The notes beneath the pieces are model-generated. The model was not told the origin of the DNA. It made no database searches and worked only from the letters and a program-made list of their open reading frames with translations. This document shows, one piece after another, positions 1-4,885 of a DNA stretch of 5,185 nucleotides. Origin of the DNA: Leptolyngbyaceae cyanobacterium M65_K2018_010 (GTDB lineage Bacteria; Cyanobacteriota; Cyanobacteriia; Phormidesmidales; Phormidesmidaceae); assembly GCA_015295885.1 (NCBI GenBank), contig DVEE01000366.1, forward strand, positions 1-5,185, written 5' to 3'. The translations under genes were made by a program, and so were the position numbers. The first letter of the stretch is position 1. Every line of letters begins with the position of its first letter.

Positions 1-331
1 GTTCCACCAGGGCCGGCTGGTCAAGGGCCGGGGCGGTGGTGGGCAAAATCCCCAGGCGGGTCACGCCGCCCGCTTGGGCCGCCCGCAGCAGAGAAGCCAG
101 GGTTTCCCGGTCCTCATGGCCGGGTTCTCCAGACTGGCTGTAGAGATCCACCAGACCGGGTATCAGAATCCGCCCTTGGCCGGCGATCACCTCGGTGTGC
201 GGAGGCACCTCCACCCCGTGGGGTGCGATCGCCGCCACGACTCCCTCCTGCACCCACACATCGGCCACCTGGTCAGTCTGGGTTACCGCATCCAGCACCC
301 GCACCTGCTGGATCAGCTGGGCTGTGGTCAC
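1..331 (-). CDS. pyrC: Dihydroorotase PyrC, cyanobacterial type (N-terminal 110 codons, cut by window edge)
   Basis: The visible 110 residues match the N-terminal beta-sandwich and start of the TIM barrel of the dihydroorotase/amidohydrolase family: QQVRVLDAVTQTDQVADV (residues 8-25), then the GRILIPGLVDLYSQSGEPG stretch (53-71), then a helix and AGGVTRLGILPTTAP. Active dihydroorotases interconvert carbamoyl aspartate and dihydroorotate in pyrimidine synthesis, in the cytosol. The start is the GTG at 331-329, which overlaps the TGA of the upstream phosphatase gene (GTGA); the next upstream codons offer no ATG, and residues 2-20 align with family N-termini as I know them. Odd point: the zinc ligands expected as D-x-H-x-H are D62-L-Y64-S-Q66 here, so both histidines are missing. 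I recall cyanobacterial PyrC proteins with a similar LYSHSGEPG-like variant, but cannot check it. The protein could therefore be a non-catalytic or structurally divergent homologue. Family assignment is confident; catalytic activity is not. Confidence 0.88.
   Translation of the reverse strand, partial: MTTAQLIQQVRVLDAVTQTDQVADVWVQEGVVAAIAPHGVEVPPHTEVIAGQGRILIPGLVDLYSQSGEPGHEDRETLASLLRAAQAGGVTRLGILPTTAPALDQPALVE
225..232. repeat. HIP1 octamer GCGATCGC
   Basis: Palindromic highly iterated palindrome of cyanobacteria, here inside pyrC. Its overrepresentation is a lineage marker. Confidence 0.85.
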
Positions 332-1698
332 AGGGCCCCCGCGGCGGTTTTATCCAGGACGCTCCCCGACAGGTGAATGGTAATGTTGGCCGTGGTCAGC
401 ACCGGTGGACTCTCCAAACCGTTGGGGTAGTCAACCACACTGACCGCTCCGTTACCCTGCTTAAACCGCCAGAAAGCCTCTGGCCCCAAGCCCAGCACGT
501 GACAGAGCAGGGCCTTGTTCACCGCATCATGGGCCACCACGAGCACCGTTTGCACCCGATCCCGATCACTGTGGGCGGCCACAATTTGCTTCCAGGCCAT
601 CACCGAGCGGTGCCATACCTGTTCTAGGTTCTCGCCCCCCGGCATCTGCACCGTGGCGGGGGCGGTTTGCCACTGGTCCAGCATACCGGGATAGGAATTT
701 TCTATATCCTGCTCATACAGCCCTTCCCATTCACCGTGGCTGATTTCTCGCAAGTCCTCCACCGTCTGCAACCTGAGCCCGGGGTGGTGCTTGAGAATAA
801 TCTCTGCGGTTTCCCGGGGCCTGGCCATAAAGCTGGTGTAGGCCGCGTCAATGGGCACGGCCTTAAGAAAATCCGCCGCCTTTTCTCCCTGGGCGCGGCC
901 GGTGTCATTCAGAGGCACATCAATCTGCCCCTGAAAGCGGCCCTGCCGATTCCATTCCGTTTCTCCGTGGCGCACCAGCAGCATGCGGGGGCCCCTATGC
1001 CCCCGCCGCATCTCTGGCAGGGGGGCGCCCAGGTGACTGGTCAGGTTCATGGCCTCCACTTGGACCGGGCTATTCCAGCCGTTGGCAAAGTTCAGCACAG
1101 TAATGCCGCAGTTGGCCTGGTTGAGCTGGTTAAAGTACTCTGGCCCCAGACCAATGGCGGTGCTAATCAGGGCCCGGTTGATGGCACTGTGGGCCACCAC
1201 CAACAGGGTCTGACCGGCATGGCTGGCCAGGAGGGTTTGCCAAAACCGGGTCGCCTGTTGATAGAGGGATCGAATTGGGTAGAAATCCTCGGTCTGGCCC
1301 TCCGCCTGACCAGGTTTGGGAATCGCCATGACAAAATTGACGGGATCCTGACGCCATTGGCGGTAGGCCTCGGGATAGCGGGCCTCCGCTTCGGTAAAGG
1401 CTATGCCTTCCCAGAGGGGCAGGCTAATTTCCTTCAGATCGTCCGTGTAGGTCGGTTCAGGGAGGGTGGGAAGGGCCCGCTGCAATTCACAGGTGATGAT
1501 CTCCGCCGTTTTACGGGCCCGCTTCAACGGGCTAGACCACACCCCATCAAAGGGAATTCCGGCTAAGGCCTGAGCCACTTGCAAGGCCTCAGCCTGGCCT
1601 TGGGGGGTCAATTCTGACTCATCGCAGTGCCCTTGAATCAATTTGAGATGGTTGTAGGTGCTTTGCCCGTGGCGGACAATAATAACGCGGGTTTTCAG
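328..1698 (-). CDS. Two-domain phosphoglycerate mutase-like histidine phosphatase, probable CTG start
   Basis: A 456-residue protein made of two tandem histidine-phosphatase (PGAM superfamily) domains. Domain 1 (about 4-205) has RHGQSTYN with His10, SSPLKRARKTAE, EISLPLWEG and LVVAHSAINRAL with His170. Domain 2 (about 238-445) has RHGETEWN with His244, RPRETAE, EISHGEWEG and VLVVAHDAVNKAL with His390. Both sites look complete: phospho-acceptor His, Arg, Glu and second His. The domains share matching C-terminal stretches, so the gene arose by internal duplication. The family transfers or hydrolyses phosphate on small molecules in the cytosol. Two-domain cyanobacterial members are usually annotated gpmB or phosphoglycerate mutase, but related proteins act as phosphatases, for example on phosphoserine; substrate cannot be read here. 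The first conventional start, TTG at 1641, would delete RHG of domain 1. The only plausible start after the in-frame TGA (1713-1711) is CTG 1698-1696. The stop overlaps pyrC by 4 bases; the gene probably shares its transcript. Confidence 0.9.
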   Translation of the reverse strand: MKTRVIIVRHGQSTYNHLKLIQGHCDESELTPQGQAEALQVAQALAGIPFDGVWSSPLKRARKTAEIITCELQRALPTLPEPTYTDDLKEISLPLWEGIAFTEAEARYPEAYRQWRQDPVNFVMAIPKPGQAEGQTEDFYPIRSLYQQATRFWQTLLASHAGQTLLVVAHSAINRALISTAIGLGPEYFNQLNQANCGITVLNFANGWNSPVQVEAMNLTSHLGAPLPEMRRGHRGPRMLLVRHGETEWNRQGRFQGQIDVPLNDTGRAQGEKAADFLKAVPIDAAYTSFMARPRETAEIILKHHPGLRLQTVEDLREISHGEWEGLYEQDIENSYPGMLDQWQTAPATVQMPGGENLEQVWHRSVMAWKQIVAAHSDRDRVQTVLVVAHDAVNKALLCHVLGLGPEAFWRFKQGNGAVSVVDYPNGLESPPVLTTANITIHLSGSVLDKTAAGAL

Positions 1699-1822
1699 GG
1701 GTCTATCCTCTCAGTGACTCGAACCAGGTCAGATCTTACCCTGTTCAGGAGTTCCCCCGCAGCTAGCTCAGGAACTGGGCCAGGGATGATCCAAACCCCA
1801 AGTCTGGACTGAACCGCGGGGG
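1699..1822 (-). other. Intergenic region between the DUF4126 gene and the phosphatase gene
   Basis: A 124-base spacer between the DUF4126 stop and the phosphatase CTG. Apart from the ribosome binding site at its 3' end (minus strand) I see no ORF, no strong terminator hairpin with a T run, and no convincing paired -35/-10 boxes. A TAAGAT hexamer on the minus strand could serve as a -10 box but has no matching -35. The spacing leaves open whether the phosphatase has its own promoter or is read through from the DUF4126 gene. Confidence 0.5.
1706..1711 (-). promoter_or_regulatory. Ribosome binding site deciding the CTG start of the two-domain phosphatase
   Basis: On the minus strand AGAGGA lies seven bases upstream of the CTG at 1698-1696, an ideal Shine-Dalgarno spacing. 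Between the in-frame TGA at 1713-1711 and the RHG codons the frame contains only GAG GAT AGA CCC CTG AAA ACC CGC and then Val-Ile-Ile codons, so no ATG, GTG or TTG competes. Site and spacing are seen directly; use as a start signal is inferred. Confidence 0.7.
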
Positions 1823-2416
1823 CTACTGGGCTTCTGAGGTGGGCTTGGGGGGACGGTTGAAGGTTCTGAAGATAAACCACCCCAGCCCGGCCAACCCTAG
1901 CAACCCGGCCAACAGGACCAAGAGGGGCGCCACCAGGGAAAGCACTGAAAATAGAACCGCTCCCAGCAGTTCGGCGATCGCCACCAGAAAATTGGTCAAT
2001 CCCCCGGAGGTCGCCGTGGACAGGAAGCGTGTCAACCCATGTACTCCTTTCACCGTCGCCGCGGCACCTCCCCCGGCGACAATCGCTAGACTCCACTGGG
2101 CTAGAGGGTCAAGCTGATTAGCCGCCAGGGCCATCAGCAACGTACCGGCGATGGCCGCCAGGGGAAAGGCCACCGCATCCATCACATTGTCTAGCCAGGG
2201 AATGGAATAGGCCAAAAGTTCGACCACCAGGGCAATCGAGAGAGCCAGCAAAGCCGTATAACTGTCCAGCCATTGCATATTCTCCGCTAGGGGAACATGG
2301 CCCAAGCGGGCCGCTACACTGAGGACCCAAAAGGGCACTACCACTCGAAACCCTGCCGCAAGACCAAGCCCCAACCCAAGGCCAAGGCTTTCAAACAGGT
2401 GCAAATCCATATCCAT
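1823..2416 (-). CDS. DUF4126 family integral membrane protein
   Basis: A 197-residue, strongly hydrophobic protein resembling the DUF4126 family, which is widespread in bacteria and common in cyanobacteria; its function is unknown. Visible order: a glycine-zipper-like GLGLGLGLA run (12-20) inside a first membrane segment (about 10-36), AGFRVVVPFWVLSVAARLG, further hydrophobic segments at about 53-72, 80-100, 107-122 and 143-182, and a short polar tail NRPPKPTSEAQ. The motif PWLDNVMDAVAFPLAAIAG (73-91) and the AGGGAAATVKGVHGLTR stretch (114-130) are the parts I associate with the family. The start is ATG 2416-2414; a second ATG two codons later is possible. Neither has a strong Shine-Dalgarno sequence. 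It is the first gene of the left minus-strand block, 124 bases before the phosphatase. A role in membrane homeostasis or transport would be speculation. The C-terminal positive and polar tail suggests a cytosolic end. Confidence 0.8.
   Translation of the reverse strand: MDMDLHLFESLGLGLGLGLAAGFRVVVPFWVLSVAARLGHVPLAENMQWLDSYTALLALSIALVVELLAYSIPWLDNVMDAVAFPLAAIAGTLLMALAANQLDPLAQWSLAIVAGGGAAATVKGVHGLTRFLSTATSGGLTNFLVAIAELLGAVLFSVLSLVAPLLVLLAGLLGLAGLGWFIFRTFNRPPKPTSEAQ
1974..1981. repeat. HIP1 octamer GCGATCGC
   Basis: Second copy, inside the DUF4126 gene, in the extended form GGCGATCGCC (1973-1982) typical of many cyanobacteria. Confidence 0.85.
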
Positions 2417-2502
2417 GGGGCCACAGAGCTACCACGCTACGCCCTGATCATAGGCAGGAAACCAGGTTTTGGCTAGCCTGGTTGGCTTGCCCATGGGGCC
2501 AC
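2413..2502. repeat. 12-base direct repeat (2413-2424 and 2491-2502) at the DUF4126 start
   Basis: CCATGGGGCCAC occurs at 2413-2424 and again, identically, at 2491-2502. On the minus strand each copy reads GTGGCCCCATGG, so each contains an ATG in the same context. The left copy includes the DUF4126 start codon. The right copy opens a 21-codon ORF (2494 down to a TAG) in the same reading frame, ending 12 bases before the DUF4126 ATG. The repeat is seen directly; any role is unknown. Confidence 0.6.
2460..2483. repeat. 7-bp inverted repeat upstream of the DUF4126 gene
   Basis: Arms AACCAGG (2460-2466) and CCTGGTT (2477-2483) are perfectly complementary around a 10-base loop that itself carries GGCTAG. 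No T run follows on either side, so it does not look like an intrinsic terminator. Its place some 45 bases upstream of the DUF4126 start would suit an operator or a leader hairpin, but that is only inference. Confidence 0.4.
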
Positions 2503-2566
2503 CTAAGGTGAAAGGGAAAATTTTTGCCCCCCAGACTTCGACACCAGCAGCTCCTGAAGGGGTTCC

Positions 2567-2598
2567 TAGTTGTAGGAGTAGTTGTAGGAGTTGTAGGA
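2567..2598. repeat. Short tandem repeat, AGTTGTAGGA in three copies
   Basis: The 12-mer TAGTTGTAGGAG occurs twice in direct succession (2567-2578, 2579-2590) and is followed by a shortened third copy. The core AGTTGTAGGA is at 2568-2577, 2580-2589 and 2589-2598, so the period changes from 12 to 9. Short tandem repeats are common between cyanobacterial genes; this unit is not one I recognise. Confidence 0.75.
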
Positions 2599-2787
2599 TG
2601 AGTGCCGATTACCGGATCTGGATAGGTGCAAAAGCCTGGGTTCGATCAGAAAGCCGTTTAAACAGAACAACACCCAACCTCTCTTCCAAGGAACTTCCTA
2701 GCATTGTTTGAGCCTTCATGGAGGGAAACTCATTGCCTTTTCATCCTATCCAGGAGAGAGACAAGGGTTTCGCACCGCTCCCTTAAT

Positions 2788-2916
2788 CTAATTTAGGAAG
2801 TATTGAATGTGAGCTTGGGTGTTGCCGGTTAAGCGAGACAGATGTGCAATTAACAGCGCATTCACTCCTTCTTGTGTGTGGACAATTGGCTGTTTTATCT
2901 GCCAGGGGAGCCTCAT
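2788..2916 (-). CDS. Possible small protein or C-terminal gene remnant (42 codons), unrecognised
   Basis: A minus-strand frame from ATG 2916-2914 to TAG 2790-2788 gives 42 residues beginning MRLPWQIKQPIVHTQ and containing GVNALLIAHLSRLTG followed by an aromatic end, IQYFLN. The composition is that of a normal folded protein, with an amphipathic helix in the middle, unlike the overlapping 2783-3058 frame. The frame extends upstream a further nine codons without an ATG before a TGA. GGAG lies three bases before the ATG, too close for an ideal ribosome binding site. I do not recognise the family. It could be a genuine small protein, the decayed tail of a larger gene whose upstream part is lost, or chance. 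Confidence 0.25.
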   Translation of the reverse strand: MRLPWQIKQPIVHTQEGVNALLIAHLSRLTGNTQAHIQYFLN

Positions 2917-3096
2917 CAGCTCCACATTCAATATACAGCCAGTTCAACTCAAACTGAGGGAATGCAAAAATAGTTAATACAGGGCTAATTTCGGGGCGGA
3001 ATAAATTAGTTTGAACCCTCAAAGCTTCTGATTTTCGGGACTTGTAGGGCCTATACATTTCTTTTCATAGCAGCCAGGAAATATTGGGGGCTGGTT

Positions 3097-3969
3097 TCAG
3101 ATCAGGTGTTTGAGCAAATCAATCACCATGTCAGGTTGCTCCAGGTGGGGTAGGACCCCGGCATCGGGCACCTCATGGATGCTATGAATGGCACTCGGGT
3201 TCAAACTGGCCAGTCGTCGCACTACCGTAGGTGGGGTAAAGTTGGATTTCGCTCCCAGGACAAACACCGTCGGGGTGCGTAACTGGGGCAGGTAACGGGC
3301 CAGGTCGAAGCTAATCGCCCCACTGAGGGAAGCCAAAGCGGCGTACCGGGCATTGGGCTGTTGGGTGCAGGTCAGGTAGGCTTGCACCATGTCTGGGGTC
3401 AGGCGACGGGCATCGGCCAATAACACCTGGGCCAGAAACAATCGCACCGCGATTTCGTTCGCCGCCCCTAGGCGATACAGCCAGGTATCTAGGCCAGGGG
3501 TTCTGGCTAGCCAAGCCGGTAAGCTAAGGCTGTAGTCTCGCCCAAAGTCACTGTTGCCAGAGGGAGACACCAAAAACAGCCCCCTGAATAAATCCGGCCG
3601 TTGAATGGCCAGGCGAATTACCACGCCAGCGGTTAGGGAGGTGGCCGCCACCCAGGTCGGCGGTTCTCCTAAAGCTTCTAGCAAGTGGGTAATTTGGTAG
3701 AAGTAGTCGCTGACCTGGTAAGTCCGAACCGGATGGGTCGATTGCCCCCACCCCAACAAATCAGGGGCAATGACGCGATGGGTGAGCCCAAAGGCCCCGT
3801 AAACCTTGGACCACTCAAAGGCCGAAGAGCCACCTCCCAGGCTGTGCAGAAACACCAGGGTGGGACGATGGGGGGATGGATCGGGGGCGGGGTGGGTATA
3901 GTAGGCGATCACTCCTAAATTGGTCGCCAGCCCCTGTTGAATAAATCCCTCGGGTTGAAACTGCAGCAC
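3097..3969 (-). CDS. Alpha/beta-hydrolase-fold protein with an atypical active site
   Basis: A 290-residue protein with the alpha/beta-hydrolase layout: PTLVFLHSLGGGSSAFEW (36-53) as the oxyanion-loop region, HRVIAPDLLGWGQS (64-77), a nucleophile elbow AATSLTAGVVIRLAI (108-122) with Ser111, a cap region about 136-205, then TPTVFVLGAKSNFTPP (232-247) and VPDAGVLPHLEQP (267-279). Aligned by eye to active members, GxSxG is ATSLT, the usual catalytic Asp (as in GEKDRLVP) is Ser242/Asn243, and the usual His in GAGHLPHLEQP is Val272. The serine remains but the acid and base seem lost. I recall cyanobacterial homologues with similar SSLTAA and DVGLTPQLE segments, so this may be a lineage trait and not decay. 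The start is GTG 3969-3967, giving MLQFQPEGF, like family N-termini; an in-frame TAG closes the frame upstream. It lies 34 bases after gntR on the same strand, probably one operon. No signal peptide; likely cytosolic. Substrate unknown. Confidence 0.82.
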   Translation of the reverse strand: MLQFQPEGFIQQGLATNLGVIAYYTHPAPDPSPHRPTLVFLHSLGGGSSAFEWSKVYGAFGLTHRVIAPDLLGWGQSTHPVRTYQVSDYFYQITHLLEALGEPPTWVAATSLTAGVVIRLAIQRPDLFRGLFLVSPSGNSDFGRDYSLSLPAWLARTPGLDTWLYRLGAANEIAVRLFLAQVLLADARRLTPDMVQAYLTCTQQPNARYAALASLSGAISFDLARYLPQLRTPTVFVLGAKSNFTPPTVVRRLASLNPSAIHSIHEVPDAGVLPHLEQPDMVIDLLKHLI

Positions 3970-4003
3970 GGTATGTTTGCTCTCGGTTTTTTCCTGCTAG
4001 AAC

Positions 4004-4747
4004 CTATACTCCCCGACTGGCGAGGGGTTGGTAGGCTTCGATTTCTTGCACCACCCGGGCTTTGCTAGCCATCAGGTGCCCTTTAATTGCCGCCGTGGCT
4101 AAATCAGGGTCCCGGGTCAGAATCGCCTGATAGATCTGACGGTGTTCTAACCGAATATCCAAAACCTCTGGGTTTTGCTTGAGGGTTTGAATTCGCAGCA
4201 AGGCCATGGCATCAAAGAGCCCGTCTAACAACGTGACGAGTCGCCGGTTGCCTGAGCTTTCGGCAATGAGATGATGGAATTGGTAGTCCACATCTAGCAA
4301 CTGTTGCGGCGACACCGGCAGGGCCTCCGCTGCCGCCCCACGGGTTTCTATCCTCAGGGCATCGGCGCGGTGGACGCAGGCCTCAATGCGCTGCAACTGC
4401 TCTGGGGTAGCCTGGGCACAGGCCCCAACCACGGCTAAACACTCCAGGGCCTGGCGGCAATCGTAGAGTTCTGCGGCATCGGCAGCGGTAATGGTGGTGA
4501 CCCGCAGCCCACCGCTAACGTCTGCGGTGGCCAGCCCTTCCTGCTGGAGTTGGCGGAGGGCTTCTCGCAGGGGGGTGCGACTGACCTGGAGCCATTCTGC
4601 CAGTTGGGTTTCCACCAGGCGATCGCCCGGTGCCAGTTGGCCGGTCAAAATGGCAGACCGCAGGGCTTGATAAACCTGCTCGTAGAGCGATTTACCGCGA
4701 CGAATAGGGGGGGAGGAAGATAGGGTCACAGAGCAACGGTGAAACAT
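4004..4747 (-). CDS. GntR-family transcription regulator, FadR/FCD subfamily
   Basis: A 247-residue protein with an N-terminal winged helix-turn-helix (about 19-82): LYEQVYQALRSAILTGQLAPG, then the recognition-helix region VSRTPLREALRQLQQEGL (55-72) and the wing. The C-terminal FCD ligand domain (about 88-235) keeps the metal-site pattern of this subfamily: Asp154 and His158 in DYQFHH, His202 in EHRQIYQAI, and His224 in IKGHL. Members bind a small carboxylate or similar effector, often through a metal, and release DNA. The length is normal. The start is ATG 4747-4745; a GTG six codons later (4729-4727) is possible, and neither has a clear Shine-Dalgarno sequence. It precedes the alpha/beta-hydrolase gene by 34 bases with no terminator between, and lies divergent to the DUF4347 gene. 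Autoregulation through the inverted repeats at 4748-4792 is likely for the family but unproven. Effector and targets cannot be read from the sequence. Confidence 0.9.
   Translation of the reverse strand: MFHRCSVTLSSSPPIRRGKSLYEQVYQALRSAILTGQLAPGDRLVETQLAEWLQVSRTPLREALRQLQQEGLATADVSGGLRVTTITAADAAELYDCRQALECLAVVGACAQATPEQLQRIEACVHRADALRIETRGAAAEALPVSPQQLLDVDYQFHHLIAESSGNRRLVTLLDGLFDAMALLRIQTLKQNPEVLDIRLEHRQIYQAILTRDPDLATAAIKGHLMASKARVVQEIEAYQPLASRGV
4619..4626. repeat. HIP1 octamer GCGATCGC
   Basis: Third copy, inside gntR, again in the extended form GGCGATCGCC (4618-4627). Three copies in 5.2 kb is far above the roughly one per 65 kb expected at random for equal base use. Confidence 0.85.
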
Positions 4748-4792
4748 CGGTAAGGGTCAAGGGCCAGGTGATGAAACCCTTCATCCCTACCG
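4748..4792. promoter_or_regulatory. Nested inverted repeats next to the gntR start, possible operator or leader hairpin
   Basis: An outer pair, CGGTAAGGG (4748-4756) and CCCTACCG (4785-4792), is complementary apart from one bulged A. Inside it GATGAA (4770-4775) and TTCATC (4780-4785) are perfectly complementary around ACCC. The outer pair ends directly against the gntR ATG on the minus strand. GntR-type regulators commonly bind inverted repeats near their own gene, but I see no clean TGGT-N-ACCA FadR consensus here. Confidence 0.4.
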
Positions 4793-4885
4793 CGAGCGTA
4801 CCCCCATCATACAAATATCAGCCCGTTAGGGGGGATGAATCTGTGAGGCCGTTGGCAACCGATGCCGAAGGTCGTAGGCTGAGAC
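4793..4885. other. Rest of the divergent intergenic region between gntR and the DUF4347 gene
   Basis: This stretch should hold promoters for both divergent genes. On the minus strand TATGAT (plus 4806-4811), inside an AT-rich ATCATACAAATAT patch, is a fair -10 box for gntR, but I find no good -35 at the right distance. ATACAA in the same patch resembles one half of the GTATAC-type sites used by some FCD regulators. GTTGGCAAC (4851-4859) is a 4-bp inverted repeat. Nothing here is strong enough to call alone. Confidence 0.35.

Larger units (their letters stand above)
2417..3096. other. 680-base region without a convincing gene
   Basis: This stretch separates the DUF4126 block from the hydrolase gene. 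Its centre and right part (about 2600-3060) look more AT-rich than the flanking genes. It holds, from left to right, a 12-base direct repeat next to the DUF4126 start, a 7-bp inverted repeat, a run of three AGTTGTAGGA copies, and a short protein-like minus-strand ORF at 2788-2916. Longer open frames here (2469-2711 plus, 2783-3058 minus) have low-complexity or unprotein-like translations with no recognised domain. The hydrolase operon should end and the DUF4126 promoter should lie here, but I see no classical terminator and only an isolated TATGAT at 2448-2453 on the minus strand. Confidence 0.6.

Noticed and set aside
74..627. Overlapping plus-strand open frames
   Set aside because: They are antisense to pyrC and the phosphatase, rich in Pro, His and Arg, with no protein-like pattern.
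667..1566. Long plus-strand open frame of 299 codons
   Set aside because: It lies wholly antisense to the phosphatase gene, whose catalytic motifs are unmistakable. Its translation has no recognised domain, and GC-rich codon use on the opposite strand explains its openness.
1718..1735. GGTTCGAGTC on the minus strand, resembling a tRNA T-arm
   Set aside because: The flanking bases do not pair and no cloverleaf can be drawn; it is part of the leader of the phosphatase gene.
1695..2330. Extra open frames on both strands across the DUF4126 gene
   Set aside because: The DUF4126 frame has clear membrane segments; the others are shadows rich in Gly, Arg and Pro.
2635..2653. tRNA-like GGGTTCGATC motif
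   Set aside because: The bases around the TTCGATC loop cannot form a T-arm stem, and no acceptor or anticodon arm is found upstream.
2469..2711. Plus-strand open frame of 80 codons
   Set aside because: Its centre is a low-complexity Ser-Cys-Arg run produced by the tandem repeat, and there is no domain or convincing ribosome binding site.
2783..3058. Minus-strand open frame of 91 codons
   Set aside because: No recognised domain and an unusual composition in its second half; the overlapping 42-codon frame looks more protein-like there. A pseudogene cannot be excluded.
3071..3093. CAGCC/GGCTG inverted repeat after the hydrolase stop as a terminator
   Set aside because: Only five base pairs with a 13-base loop and no T run on either strand.
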